Source: an uncultured Pseudomonadales bacterium (lineage in GTDB: Bacteria > Pseudomonadota > Gammaproteobacteria > Pseudomonadales > Cellvibrionaceae). Taken from it: 64,000 nucleotides of DNA. The position numbers and the translations under genes are program-made. The notes beneath the pieces are model-generated. The model made no database searches. It saw only the letters and a list, made by a program, of their open reading frames with translations, and was not told the origin of the DNA. Positions 45,414-55,748 of this stretch are shown here, piece by piece (within the stretch, counting starts at the first letter, position 1; every line of letters begins with the position of its first letter). The stretch spans positions 124,001 through 188,000 of the forward strand of contig CANKXO010000001.1 of NCBI GenBank assembly GCA_947487765.1, written 5' to 3'.

Positions 45414-45902
45414 CTATTGCCACTTGGTCCAAGGGTCATCGTTATCCTCGTCACTTGACGATGGTTGTTGTGTTGAATAACTTTTGTTTCGTTGTGGGCG
45501 ACCCGATGAATGGTTATTTGAGCCTTTATTGTACTCAGCCGCTTTTTTGGTGCGTTTGTCGTTGAGTTGTTTTGCGTCCTCTAGGCTTAATTCTTTGGGT
45601 TCGCCAGGCATTTGGCCTTCGGGAATAACGCGATCTCTTGGAGAGAGTTCAAACTGCTCATTAGAGGCTCTGGGTAAATTTTTGTATTGATAGAGATAAA
45701 AGGACTCAACCTTTTCACAGGCCCACGGTGTTTTTTTTAAAAACTTTATGCTGGAATCAATGCTTGGGTTGGTTTTAAAACAGTTGAGTTTCAAGTACGC
45801 AAAAAGAATCTCAAAACCATAGTGATCGACTATTTCAGTTAACAGTTTTTTTAGGCTCGTCCCGTGTAGGGGGTTACTCTTGTAGTTGATCTCATCACTC
45901 AT
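45414..45902 (-). CDS. VF530 (DUF2132) family DNA-binding protein with a long tail
   Basis: A 162-residue protein whose first 75 residues fit VF530: [50 protein letters not shown]-like and [9 protein letters not shown]. VF530 is a small predicted DNA-binding fold. A charged low-complexity extension of about 85 residues follows and ends in DPWTKWQ. Convergent with the dehydrogenase. Confidence 0.85.
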   Translation of the reverse strand: [162 protein letters not shown]

Positions 45903-46295
45903 AATTGTTGTTTGCTGCCGCTTATTAAATAGAGGGTATTTAACCGTACTCGGATTATAGCGGTGCTGAACCCGATAAGGTAGGGGTTAATCTAAAGGCA
46001 TTTATGGCAGCGGCTTGGGTCACGACAGTGGGTGTACTGCTTTTGAGGTAAGAAATTATAGTATTTGTTCAATTAAACAGTTGCGTCCCTCTTATTGTTT
46101 CGTCACTATTCCAAGGTATAAGTAGAGTTTACCAAGATATTAATGATAATTTGATATTTGAGTTATAGCGTTAAACACCACTCTAATCACAGCTATCTGA
46201 GTAGCTTTGTAGGTCCATTTGCCGATGGCTGAATGGACGGGCAGAGTGTTACAAACTACGCAAATATAAATTGTCATCAAAGAGAGAGAATAAAC
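45903..46295. other. Intergenic stretch, no gene recognised
   Basis: Contains the upstream side of both flanking genes. An AGAGAGAG Shine-Dalgarno-like run precedes the DUF2130 start. Confidence 0.4.
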
Positions 46296-47705
46296 ATGCA
46301 TGAAATTATTTGTCCGCATTGCGATAAAGCATTTAAAATCGACGAAGCTGGATATGCAGATATTCTAAAGCAGGTTCACGACAGTGAATTTGAAGAGCAG
46401 TTGCACGAGCGGCTTGAGCTAGCAGAAAAGGAGAAATTAAATGCAGTAGAGCTCGCCAAGAGCGAAATTGGTAGCGAAATGCAAAAGGCCGCTGCAGCCA
46501 AGGATGCCGAGATACAATCGTTAAAAGCCAAATTAGATGCTGGCGAAGTTACGAAAAAGCTAGCGGTAACCGAAGCGTTAAATGAAGTTAAACAAAAGAG
46601 AGATGCTCTTGCTAGCGAGCTTGAGCAGATGAAGCGCGATAAACAAGCAGCGTCCGAACTTGCCGATGCACGATTTGCCAAGGAGTTACAAGAATCTGCA
46701 GCCATAAAAGATAAAGAAATTCAGAACCTAAAAGCCAAGCTTGATACGACTTTGATTGAGCAGAAGGTCGCGATCACTGGAGCAGTAAATGCGGTCGAAA
46801 AAGAGCGCGACGAATTAAAGAATGGCCTTAAGCAAGTAGAGCTTGAAAAACAACTTGCTGAAAAATCACTTAGAGATAAGTACGAGACGCAGATTAAGGA
46901 TCGCGATGATGCGATTGAGCGCCTCCGTGATATGAAAGCCCGCTTGTCGACCAAAATGGTTGGTGAAACCCTCGAGCAGCATTGTGATACAGAGTTTAAC
47001 CGTATTCGAGCAACCGCATTTCCAAGGGCCTATTTCGAAAAAGATAATGATACGCGTACAGGCAGTAAAGGCGACTATATTTTCCGCGACTCAGATGAAG
47101 CTGATACTGAAATTGTTTCAATCATGTTTGAAATGAAAAACGAAAGCGATACCACTGCCACGAAGAAAAAAAATGAAGACTTTCTAAAAGAGCTCGACAA
47201 GGATCGTATAGAAAAGGGTTGCGAATACGCAGTGTTAGTATCTTTACTTGAACCCGACAGTGATCTCTACAACTCCGGGATTGTTGATGTGTTCCATCGT
47301 TACCCCAAAATGTATGTTATTAGACCGCAGTTCTTTATTCCAATCATTACACTACTACGTAATGCGGCGATGAAGTCGCTTGAATATAAAACGGAACTTG
47401 CACGTGTCAAAGCGCAAAGCGTTGATATAACTAACTTTGAAAATGATCTCGATATCTTCAAGACAGCATTTGCAAAGAACTATGATCTTGCTTCTAGGAA
47501 ATTTCAAACAGCAATTGATGAAATTGATAAGTCAATCGATCATCTTCAGAAAACGAAGGATGCTTTGCTCGGTACAGACCGTAACCTACGCCTTGCAAAT
47601 GACAAGGCGCAAGATGTAACGATAAAGAAGTTAACTCGGCGTAACCCAACGATGGCAGCAAAGTTCGATGAGATAAATAATCAAAACCCCTCGGATGCTG
47701 AGTAA
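46296..47705 (+). CDS. DUF2130 domain protein with coiled coil
   Basis: A 469-residue protein from ATG 46296. It begins with a CPHC zinc-ribbon-like stub ([16 protein letters not shown]), then a coiled coil (about 30-210) with two related repeat units ([20 protein letters not shown] and [20 protein letters not shown]), then DUF2130 ([29 protein letters not shown]). The D...E-x-K pattern (GDYIF ... FEMK) resembles the PD-(D/E)XK nuclease core. Function of the family is unknown. Confidence 0.88.
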   Translation: MHEIICPHCDKAFKIDEAGYADILKQVHDSEFEEQLHERLELAEKEKLNAVELAKSEIGSEMQKAAAAKDAEIQSLKAKLDAGEVTKKLAVTEALNEVKQKRDALASELEQMKRDKQAASELADARFAKELQESAAIKDKEIQNLKAKLDTTLIEQKVAITGAVNAVEKERDELKNGLKQVELEKQLAEKSLRDKYETQIKDRDDAIERLRDMKARLSTKMVGETLEQHCDTEFNRIRATAFPRAYFEKDNDTRTGSKGDYIFRDSDEADTEIVSIMFEMKNESDTTATKKKNEDFLKELDKDRIEKGCEYAVLVSLLEPDSDLYNSGIVDVFHRYPKMYVIRPQFFIPIITLLRNAAMKSLEYKTELARVKAQSVDITNFENDLDIFKTAFAKNYDLASRKFQTAIDEIDKSIDHLQKTKDALLGTDRNLRLANDKAQDVTIKKLTRRNPTMAAKFDEINNQNPSDAE

Positions 47706-47866
47706 TACCAGTAGTTTATACCTTGAATACATTTTTTATAAGAAAGTAAGCTCTTTAGTATGTGCTATTGTGTTGATATTATTTTTCTATAGAATATATA
47801 GTCATTGAACAAGAATTAAATAAGGATTTACCCATTAAAATAATAAAATCAAGGGTTCTTATTGTT

Positions 47867-48628
47867 ATGGCAGTGTTGTTTTTAGTTGCTATTATTTACC
47901 CCTTTATACTGGATTCTATTCCTTCCAAGGAAAACCCGAATTCGTTGCCCGATTTTTCTGCATTTTCTGATAGCAAACAGAAAAAGCAAGCATTTTTTGA
48001 ATTCCTTGCCCCTGTTGTTGGCAGTGTAAATACTGATATTCGAGAGCTAAGGGAAAAAGTTATCGCTATTCAGAAAAAATCTAAAAAAACAACTGAATAT
48101 ACGGTAAAAGATAAGGATAAAAAGCTTTTACTGAAACTTGCTGAAGATTACAAACTTAAAGAAGGTAATGTCATTGACGATGCTTTTTTTAAAGCATTAT
48201 TGTTACGCATCGATCAAGTTCCTCCATCTTTAGCGATGGCTCAGGCTGCTAATGAGTCAGCTTGGGGGACATCTCGTTTTGCCCGTGAGGCTAATAATTT
48301 ATTCGGGCAGTGGTGTTTTTCTCCTGGTTGTGGTCTTGTGCCCAAAGCGCGGGCTCAGGGAAAAACCCACGAAGTCGCAAGCTTTTCATCGGTAAGAGAT
48401 TCTGTCAAAGCGTATATTCATAATATTAACTCAGGCCGTGCTTATCAAAAATTGAGAAATATACGGGCTAAATCGACCGATATAAAGTTTAAGGGCGTGA
48501 TATTGGCAACGGGTTTGCTGCGTTATTCATCCCGTGGGGCAGAGTATGTGCAAGAGATACAGCAGATGATTAAAAATAATCAATTGGCTTCTTATGATGC
48601 ACCGAAATTAAATCAAAAAATCAATTAG
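47867..48628 (+). CDS. bax: Bax-like glucosaminidase, membrane-anchored
   Basis: A 253-residue protein with an N-terminal anchor helix and a glucosaminidase (FlgJ/Bax-type) domain: PPSLAMAQAANESAWGTSRFAREANNLFGQWCF with the catalytic Glu in ANESAWG, then GCGLVPKARAQG and SVRDSVKAYIHNINS. It probably cuts peptidoglycan. The positive residues before the helix (KIIKSR) lie upstream of the ATG in frame, so translation may start at ATT 47834 behind AAGGA. Confidence 0.85.
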   Translation: MAVLFLVAIIYPFILDSIPSKENPNSLPDFSAFSDSKQKKQAFFEFLAPVVGSVNTDIRELREKVIAIQKKSKKTTEYTVKDKDKKLLLKLAEDYKLKEGNVIDDAFFKALLLRIDQVPPSLAMAQAANESAWGTSRFAREANNLFGQWCFSPGCGLVPKARAQGKTHEVASFSSVRDSVKAYIHNINSGRAYQKLRNIRAKSTDIKFKGVILATGLLRYSSRGAEYVQEIQQMIKNNQLASYDAPKLNQKIN

Positions 48629-48904
48629 AAAAATAATATTTGATAATTTATCTAGGGAGAAGAGTAGAGCTGATTGTTTCGGGGTTCTCCGTTTTCTATA
48701 AGGCTGGCTTTATAACAGTGTCAAAAAATATGATTGTTTGACTTGGTTAGATCAAGTCATAAAATTAATATAAACCTGTTAATTCCTGCGAGTAATAAGG
48801 AAAATACATAGATCAATGTATTTCCCAATTGATGCAAGACAATATGAAGCTAGACACCTATCGTATGCTGAATTGATTCGCAGAGAATAAACATCCTTTT
48901 ATTT

Positions 48905-50521
48905 TTAATTGGCGAGCCGTTCAAATAAGCGGGCTACTGCTTCTGCTCCTGGGTCTATGTGTCCTTTTAATTTTTCTTCGTTGACGTAAGATGAGCGTCC
49001 AGCTTTTGCTTTTACTATTGTTGATGTATGTACGGCGCCTTCGCGAGCAGCGAGTGCCGCAGTTGTCATTCCATTTTCTAACTGATCCAGCGCGGGTTTA
49101 AGCGCATCAATCATTGTGCGGTCTCCTAGTGTTGCTCCTCCGACTGCCTGCATTTTCTCTAACCCCGCTTTTAATGAATCAATTATTGAACCTCCATTTT
49201 TAACAGTATCTCCTGCCGCGATAAAGAATATAGCGAGCAGCACACCAGAAGAGCCTCCCATCACTTGGCTAAGTTCCTGGCCAATAGCTTTGCAAAGTTT
49301 CGAGTTGTCAGCTAGAGGTAGTTGATCGATAACTTGTAATAAAGACCGTCCAGCTCCTGCTAGAGTTGAGCCCGTATCACCATCCCCAGATTTGGCATCA
49401 AGTGCATTTAAATCAGCTTCAGATTCAATCAATACTTCACAACATTTCATAATAAGAGCTGCAGTTTCTTTGTTCTTTGAAGGGGATTCTTTGGCAGTGG
49501 TTATTCCACTGGGTAAGTCCATAACGGTTAATGGTTTAATTTCTCTACAACCTGGCCAGGCGGCAGGCTCGCAATAAGCATTGAGCAAATTCTCATCTGC
49601 TGCACTTAAAGGGCATATAGAAATAGAAAATCCTTTCATGTCAATTGCTGTCATTAATGAAGCTGGCCCAATAATAAGCTTGAGTTCATTCGCAATTGAA
49701 GATGTTAATAGTTCATTGGCAAGAAGTGACATTTCCAATACAGATACGCCGCCGAGGTTATTCAGTAAAACAACATGTGGCTCGTCTATAATGGGGCCTA
49801 ATTTTTCCAGCATGGCGGACATGGCCTGTTTGGCATCAATATATTGTAATGCCTCAAAACCGGGTTCTCCATGAATACCTAAACCAAGTTCAGCTTCGTT
49901 TTCTTTGATACGCTTTTCTTTAGGCGAACCTGGGACAGTACATGTATCAAGTGACATCCCAATACTTTTTGTTTTTTCTATTACTGTTTTTGCTGCTTTT
50001 GTTACATCATCAAGAGAAGCTCCTGTCTCAGCTAATGCTCCAGTAATTTTATGCACAAAGAGAGTGCCAGCAAGCCCTCGTGGTTGAGGTAGGTCTGGTA
50101 GGGCAATATCATCGCCGACAATGACCATATTTACCTTGTACCCCATGGCTATCGCACGTTCTGCAGCAAGTCCGAAATTTAATCGATCGCCTGTATAATT
50201 CTTTATAATTAATAGGCAACCAGCAGGGCCAGTGACGGCAATAATGGCAGATAGCACAGCATCAACAGAAGGTGACCCAAATATATCACCACATACTGCT
50301 GCAGTGAGCATTCCTCGGCCAATAAAGCCTGCGTGTGCGGGTTCGTGTCCAGAACCTCCCCCGGAAATTAACGCTACTGTAGACTTATCCCAGTCGTTTC
50401 GTATAACTACACGAATGTGAGGGTAACCATCTAATCTTGCCAGCTTGTCACCAGATGTTAATAGCAGTCCGTCTATCGATTCGGTAACAATATTTTCTTT
50501 TTTATTAATAAATTGTGTCAT
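48905..50521 (-). CDS. ATP-type dihydroxyacetone kinase, fused DhaK-DhaL
   Basis: A 538-residue enzyme that phosphorylates dihydroxyacetone to DHAP. DhaK (about 1-330) shows GSGHEPAHAGFIGRGML and LGLGIHGEPG, with the substrate-linked His. DhaL (about 345-538) shows LDAKSGDGDTGSTLAGAG, which binds ATP/Mg. The length is near the usual 550-580. It ends the minus-strand unit beside the TauA-like gene and faces a cluster with GAPDH and an amine oxidase. Confidence 0.92.
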   Translation of the reverse strand: MTQFINKKENIVTESIDGLLLTSGDKLARLDGYPHIRVVIRNDWDKSTVALISGGGSGHEPAHAGFIGRGMLTAAVCGDIFGSPSVDAVLSAIIAVTGPAGCLLIIKNYTGDRLNFGLAAERAIAMGYKVNMVIVGDDIALPDLPQPRGLAGTLFVHKITGALAETGASLDDVTKAAKTVIEKTKSIGMSLDTCTVPGSPKEKRIKENEAELGLGIHGEPGFEALQYIDAKQAMSAMLEKLGPIIDEPHVVLLNNLGGVSVLEMSLLANELLTSSIANELKLIIGPASLMTAIDMKGFSISICPLSAADENLLNAYCEPAAWPGCREIKPLTVMDLPSGITTAKESPSKNKETAALIMKCCEVLIESEADLNALDAKSGDGDTGSTLAGAGRSLLQVIDQLPLADNSKLCKAIGQELSQVMGGSSGVLLAIFFIAAGDTVKNGGSIIDSLKAGLEKMQAVGGATLGDRTMIDALKPALDQLENGMTTAALAAREGAVHTSTIVKAKAGRSSYVNEEKLKGHIDPGAEAVARLFERLAN

Positions 50522-50677
50522 CTTTTTAATTTCTTAAAGCGTGAGTTATTTTGGTAAGAGGTTAGGCTAGTTAGAAAAGCTAAAAAATTCTTATTTATTT
50601 GCATGAATCTACTAGCAGATTTATGGATTTAGGTAAGCTCTCTACTTATTCACTAGAGAGCTAATTAAAACTGAAGT

Positions 50678-51649
50678 CTATTTAATATAAGAAAGGTCTA
50701 CGTAGGGGGAGTAGTCATCTTTTGCAGGTGCGGAGGATGTAGCAAACATTTTTCCCATAAACGGCATTAGTGTTGTTACTAATCCTTCTTTGCTAAAATA
50801 TTTATCTAATTGTTCTTCGACTGTAGGGAATTCAAGTCCAGCAATTTGTTTCTCTGCTGCACTTATATCCATGCCAGCTTCTTTGGCGATAATATTAAGT
50901 TTTGATTGATCTTTGGAAAAATTAGCATTTGCCTGTGCTGTAACCTCAAGAAAACGCCTTAATAATTCTGGATTTTCTTGAGAAAATTTTTCAGTAGACG
51001 AAATAATGTCAAAGCTTGTGATTCCCGCTGCAACCTTCTCTTCAGCCGTTAATAACGGCTTGCCGTATTCTTTCATTTTCAAAACAGCACCACCGAAACC
51101 ACATGTCATGGCGACAAGACCGTCAGCGAGTGATACAACACCGTCGGCGGGCTCTTGATCGACTAATTTAATCTTGTTTACATCGACACCTAAAGATTGC
51201 ATAGACATTCTAAAGCCAAAATCGGCCATGGTATTGAATGGTACAGCAACTAACTTTCCTTCTAACTCAAAAGCATTTTCTTTGGTGATCCCTGTGTTTT
51301 CTCCGACAATACAGTCATCTGATGGACCGTAAGCAACGGCTATACCTATCATTTTCAACGGTGTATTGGAATTGATGGCAGATATAAATGGTGTCATACC
51401 CTGACTGTAAGCAATATCAATATCGCCCGACAGCATTGCTTCTGTCATTGCTGTCCCTGTGGCGAAATTTACCCAATTAACTTTTTCTCCTAATGCTTGA
51501 TCATAGGTTTTTTCGGCTTTAGCAATCATGTTAGGGGTGGCCCATTCGAGGAAATAAGCTACATTAATATCTGCGCTGGCAGAAGATGCTATAGCCATAA
51601 AAGTTGCTGCTAGGTATGTTTTTTTAAAAAATCTTTTTATTGGTTTCAT
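50678..51649 (-). CDS. TauA-like ABC substrate-binding protein, orphan
   Basis: A 323-residue periplasmic protein (signal peptide ending about residue 26, SASA). NMT1/TauA fold: VNFATGTAMTEAMLSGDIDIAYSQGMTPFISA and LEGKLVAVPFNTMADFGFRM. Such proteins bind taurine, nitrate, aminopyrimidines or similar. No permease or ATPase gene is adjacent. It lies directly upstream of the dihydroxyacetone kinase in the same direction, suggesting a shared substrate route. Confidence 0.85.
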   Translation of the reverse strand: MKPIKRFFKKTYLAATFMAIASSASADINVAYFLEWATPNMIAKAEKTYDQALGEKVNWVNFATGTAMTEAMLSGDIDIAYSQGMTPFISAINSNTPLKMIGIAVAYGPSDDCIVGENTGITKENAFELEGKLVAVPFNTMADFGFRMSMQSLGVDVNKIKLVDQEPADGVVSLADGLVAMTCGFGGAVLKMKEYGKPLLTAEEKVAAGITSFDIISSTEKFSQENPELLRRFLEVTAQANANFSKDQSKLNIIAKEAGMDISAAEKQIAGLEFPTVEEQLDKYFSKEGLVTTLMPFMGKMFATSSAPAKDDYSPYVDLSYIK

Positions 51650-51813
51650 ATTTTTCCTCTGCTTATATTAAGTCATGAAAATGAAATGCTATTCTATATG
51701 TTCTCTATCTTTTAGATCGAAGTGTAAATACAAATAAATTTCATGTCGGTAGGTTAACAATAAAAAGCTATGTAAACATTTGTTCTAATGAAGCTAGTAG
51801 GTGCTTAATAGCT

Positions 51814-51849
51814 TCACATGTGGCGCTATTAACATGCATCACATGTGAT
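51814..51849. promoter_or_regulatory. Paired TCACATGTG boxes
   Basis: TCACATGTG at 51814-51822 and again at 51839-51847, the second inside the perfect palindrome ATCACATGTGAT (51838-51849). They are spaced 25 bp apart, upstream of the TauA-like gene. Candidate operator for the neighbouring XRE regulator or for a CRP-like protein. Confidence 0.5.
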
Positions 51850-51909
51850 CTTCTGGGCAGGAAAGGCTTTTTCAAAGTGGTGTAATGCTATCTCATCGAG
51901 CAATACTTA

Positions 51910-52758
51910 TTAAAAGTATGTTTCTGGGTGAAACGTGAACTGCTCTTTTTTAATCTCATTTTTTATCAAGTTTTTAATATTTTTTGGGATGTTATTATCA
52001 GTGTGATGAAATAAATCACATTGCTTCATAGCCTCTCTAATATTTATGTTTTTACCGAGATGTTCAAAAACAGTTCTACCAGCGCTGGGTTGATGAGAGC
52101 TGCCGGATGATGCACATATCACTAAGCCAGAAAGGTAAGGGCTGTTAGGGCGATAGTTAGGCATTAAAATAGCCTCAGAAATGGTCGAATTTAACGCAGG
52201 TTCTGATTCTAAAATAAATAATCTGTCTGCTACAAGAAATGCGATGCCATGATATTTTGTGACAAGCCTAGGGATTGATAGGGCATCGTTTTTGCGGGAT
52301 AGTTCAATGTGTTTAATGTAGTAATAATCACCATGTTGATAAAGCTTTACAAAGGAGCGGAAAATATAACCAGGGAAGCTAAACGAATAAAAATATCGAT
52401 AGTAGTAACCTTCATACCGTTTTAATTGTTGCTTTGAATCCTTCATTAAAGGCGTGATCATATTTGCCAATTGTTTAGGTATATTCCCTTCATTTTCGTT
52501 AGTGTTGGGTAATCCAGCAATTTTTTGAAATTCAATCGGTGCCATGGTGATTTCTTCACTTTCAACACCAAAGAAATCGCAAATTTTTTTTAAATTTTTA
52601 TAGGAAGGAAAAGATTTTCCACTTAAGTACCGATTAAATTGCTGTCTATTAATTTCCAATTTTCTACAAACTTCAGATATAGAGCTATAGAAGCCACATA
52701 GAAATTTTAAGTTGACTGAAAAATTAATAGAATCTGTTTTATTGCTCATATTTTGCAT
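51910..52758 (-). CDS. XRE-family transcription regulator
   Basis: A 282-residue protein with an N-terminal Cro/CI helix-turn-helix (ISEVCRKLEINRQQFNRYLSGKSFPSYKNLKKICDFF) and a C-terminal region of about 200 residues of unknown fold. It is divergent from the FAD oxidoreductase gene and reads toward the TauA-like and kinase genes, so it is the likely local regulator. The effector is unknown. Confidence 0.8.
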   Translation of the reverse strand: MQNMSNKTDSINFSVNLKFLCGFYSSISEVCRKLEINRQQFNRYLSGKSFPSYKNLKKICDFFGVESEEITMAPIEFQKIAGLPNTNENEGNIPKQLANMITPLMKDSKQQLKRYEGYYYRYFYSFSFPGYIFRSFVKLYQHGDYYYIKHIELSRKNDALSIPRLVTKYHGIAFLVADRLFILESEPALNSTISEAILMPNYRPNSPYLSGLVICASSGSSHQPSAGRTVFEHLGKNINIREAMKQCDLFHHTDNNIPKNIKNLIKNEIKKEQFTFHPETYF

Positions 52759-52985
52759 AGGACATAGTTGTTCACTAACCGAATTGAAAGCCTAGCATAA
52801 GTGATAGATATAAAAATAACTACAATAAATTTCAATCTTATTTTCATGACTCTACTTAAGCTTTTCTGTATAGGTTTTAGGCATATTTAATGCTTCTTGG
52901 TAGCTTCATATTTTATGCTAAGTAGCGCCAAGTAGGCTGTATTTACGAAGTCCTTAGTTCATAGTTTGACTGTAAACTCGGTTTC

Positions 52986-54305
52986 ATGAATACCACAAGA
53001 GATGTAGAAATAATGCGTAATTCCAATGGGGCTCAAAATAGCCTTTGGCAACACACAGCTATTAAGTTGCCTACACCTGATACATTAAATGGTTCACTAA
53101 ACGTTGATGTAACTGTTGTTGGAGCCGGTTTTACCGGGCTGCGTACAGCACTAGAATTGGCTCGCAAGGGGGTTGATGTTGCTGTTGTCGATAAATATGA
53201 GCCAGGTTGGGGGGCATCAGGGCGGTCAGGGGGGCAAGTGAATCCACTGGCTCACGCACAACCTAATGAAATAATAAAGCAACTAGGCCCTGTTTTTGGT
53301 CCTAGAATGTTAGATAACTACATCCATTCTGCTGATGAAGTATTTAATCTTATCGAAAAGTATGACCTTAAGTGTGACTCTGTACGGAGTGGCTGGCTTC
53401 GTGGTGCTCATAGCCGCTCAGCTATCCCTGAACTGGAACAAATGGCTGAAAATTGGTCTGCTTTAGGTTTGGATATTGACAGTGTAGAAGGGAATGAATT
53501 GCATCGCTTAGTAGGTTCTGAGGCATACTCTGTAGCCACTCGCGTCAAATCGGGAGGTTCTCTTCATCCATTGTCCTATACACGCGAATTAGCCCGTGTC
53601 GCTATAGAGAAAGGGGCAAAAATATTTGGCAATAGCGAAGTCTCTTCTGTCATGAAAAAAGGAGATAGATGGCAGCTGACAACAGGCTCAGCAACGATAG
53701 ATAGTGAGTGGGTCGTCTTTTGTACAAATGGTTACACCGATGACACTTTAAAAGGGTTAAAACAAACCATCATTCCTTTAATCAGTGTGCAAGCAGCAAC
53801 TCGTCCATTAAGTGATGAAGAATATGCCCAAGTATTGCCCGAAGGTCATACGATCGCCGATACACGGAGAGTTATTTATTATGGCCGGAAAGATAATCGC
53901 AACCGTATTCTATTGGGCAGTTTAGGAGCGTCAGAGTATTGTATAGGTCCAGATAAAGAACGTATTCATAAAGCTTTTGCAACAGTATTTCCTCAGTTTA
54001 AGCCTGAAGATATTGAATTTTATTGGGGGGGGAAAATAGCTCACACTAAAGATGTTTTACCTCACCTACATGAGCCTGCGAAAGGTATTTTAGCTGGGCT
54101 CGGTTGCAATGGGAGAGGAGTTGCTATGGGGACAGTGATGGGCCGGATTCTCTCTGAACGCATCTTAGGTAAAAAACAGAAAGACATGTCAATACCAACA
54201 ACGCCTTATGACCCCTTTTTTTGTCATCGCTATCACGAGGTGGGAGTAAGCATAACTACAAAGTACTTTGAGGCTCGTGACGCCTTAGACGTAAAATTTT
54301 CGTAG
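52986..54305 (+). CDS. FAD-dependent amine oxidase, PuuB-like (DAO family)
   Basis: A 439-residue protein with the FAD signature VTVVGAGFTGLRTALELARKG and GWGASGRSGGQVNP, resembling gamma-glutamylputrescine oxidase. The start is the ATG at 52986. It would oxidise a primary or secondary amine to an imine, releasing an aldehyde or ketone. Divergent from the XRE regulator and followed by a cupin and GAPDH. Confidence 0.85.
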   Translation: MNTTRDVEIMRNSNGAQNSLWQHTAIKLPTPDTLNGSLNVDVTVVGAGFTGLRTALELARKGVDVAVVDKYEPGWGASGRSGGQVNPLAHAQPNEIIKQLGPVFGPRMLDNYIHSADEVFNLIEKYDLKCDSVRSGWLRGAHSRSAIPELEQMAENWSALGLDIDSVEGNELHRLVGSEAYSVATRVKSGGSLHPLSYTRELARVAIEKGAKIFGNSEVSSVMKKGDRWQLTTGSATIDSEWVVFCTNGYTDDTLKGLKQTIIPLISVQAATRPLSDEEYAQVLPEGHTIADTRRVIYYGRKDNRNRILLGSLGASEYCIGPDKERIHKAFATVFPQFKPEDIEFYWGGKIAHTKDVLPHLHEPAKGILAGLGCNGRGVAMGTVMGRILSERILGKKQKDMSIPTTPYDPFFCHRYHEVGVSITTKYFEARDALDVKFS

Positions 54306-54370
54306 TCGTAAATCGTTTAGACATACAGTAAGCATAAAAACTACATTTTCATTCACATAAGAGTATAAAC

Positions 54371-54634
54371 ATGATAACAATAGAAAAACCAGATTCAGCT
54401 AAGTTACAAGATGTAACCCAATGGCCTATTTGGGATAAAGAACCTTGTTCTTTTGACTATGATCAGGAAAAGACAGAATCATTTTATGTGGTGTCAGGAA
54501 ACGCTACTTTATCAACTAATGCTGATGGTGATGTTCATATTTCTTCTGGAGACTTAGTCACGGTTCAGAGAGGACAACTTGTATCATGGGAAATTCATGA
54601 ATCTATTAAAAAGCACTATAAATTTTTTGAATAA
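54371..54634 (+). CDS. Small cupin protein
   Basis: An 87-residue single cupin of the DUF861 type: ESFYVVSGNATLSTNADGDVHISSGDLVTVQRG. The usual metal-binding residues are only partly present. It is 65 bp after the oxidase and likely co-transcribed. It could bind a sugar or amine ligand or act in product processing. Confidence 0.78.
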   Translation: MITIEKPDSAKLQDVTQWPIWDKEPCSFDYDQEKTESFYVVSGNATLSTNADGDVHISSGDLVTVQRGQLVSWEIHESIKKHYKFFE

Positions 54635-54740
54635 GCTTGAATCATTTAAATAAAAATAAATACATTATTGTCAAGCTTGCTTGATAATGTTCTTAATGTC
54701 AAAAAGCTTAGTAAATAAGTTTATACCGCAGAGGTAATTC

Positions 54741-55748
54741 ATGACTATAAACGTAGCCATTAACGGTTTTGGCCGAATTGGTCGTAATATTCTTCGTGCT
54801 CTATACGAATCAGATTATAGAAAGTTTATTAAGGTTGTAGCTATTAACGATTTGGGTAGTGCTGAGATTAATGCTCATCTTTTAAAGTATGATACGGTGC
54901 ATGGTATAATTAAATCATCAATAAGTTATACAGAAAGCCATCTTCAATTTAATGACGATTCAATTGCTATTTTTTCTGAGAGAAATCCTGAAAATTTGCC
55001 GTGGGGAGACTTAAATGTTGATGTCGTATATGAATGTACAGGTATTTTTAATAATAATAAAAAAGCGTCACTACATATCAATGCAGGGGCAAAAAAAGTA
55101 ATTATTTCTGCACCGTCCCCTGATGCTGATGCGACGATAGTATTCGGTATCAACGACAATATTTTGAAAAAAAATCATACTATTATTTCAAATGCATCTT
55201 GTACAACTAACTGTTTGGCTCCAGTTGCTAAGCCATTAAATGATCATTTTATTATTGAAAGTGGGTTAATGACTACGATTCATTCATACACTAATGATCA
55301 AAAATTAAGTGATGTCTATCATTCCGATTTATACAGAGCTCGGTCTGCGACACAGTCAATGATTCCTACAAAGACAGGGGCCGCTGGAGCTGTTGGATTA
55401 GTGTTGCCAGAATTAAATGGTAAGCTGGATGGTATGTCCGTTAGAGTTCCTACTATTAATGTTTCTCTTGTAGATTTTAGCTTTTATACCAAAAAGAAAA
55501 CCACAGTTCATGAAGTTAACGAGATTATAGTTAATGCATCCAAGGGTCCCCTAAAAGAAATCTTAGAGTGCAATTCGTTACCTCTGGTTTCAACTGATTT
55601 CAATCACAACTCTGCATCATCGATATTCGATTTAAACCAAACAAAAGTAAATGGTAACTTAGTCAAAGTCATGTCGTGGTACGATAATGAATGGGGCTTC
55701 TCAAATCGTATGTTAGATAACACAATTGCTTTATTGAATGCACAATAA
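54741..55748 (+). CDS. gap: Glyceraldehyde-3-phosphate dehydrogenase, type I
   Basis: A 335-residue enzyme with NAD domain start ([19 protein letters not shown]) and catalytic Cys in [13 protein letters not shown] (about 154), then [30 protein letters not shown] and [12 protein letters not shown]. It lies at the end of the oxidase-cupin set, in a cluster with dihydroxyacetone kinase; it may be a pathway-dedicated copy. AT-richer codon use than the housekeeping genes is suggestive of transfer. Confidence 0.92.
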   Translation: MTINVAINGFGRIGRNILRALYESDYRKFIKVVAINDLGSAEINAHLLKYDTVHGIIKSSISYTESHLQFNDDSIAIFSERNPENLPWGDLNVDVVYECTGIFNNNKKASLHINAGAKKVIISAPSPDADATIVFGINDNILKKNHTIISNASCTTNCLAPVAKPLNDHFIIESGLMTTIHSYTNDQKLSDVYHSDLYRARSATQSMIPTKTGAAGAVGLVLPELNGKLDGMSVRVPTINVSLVDFSFYTKKKTTVHEVNEIIVNASKGPLKEILECNSLPLVSTDFNHNSASSIFDLNQTKVNGNLVKVMSWYDNEWGFSNRMLDNTIALLNAQ

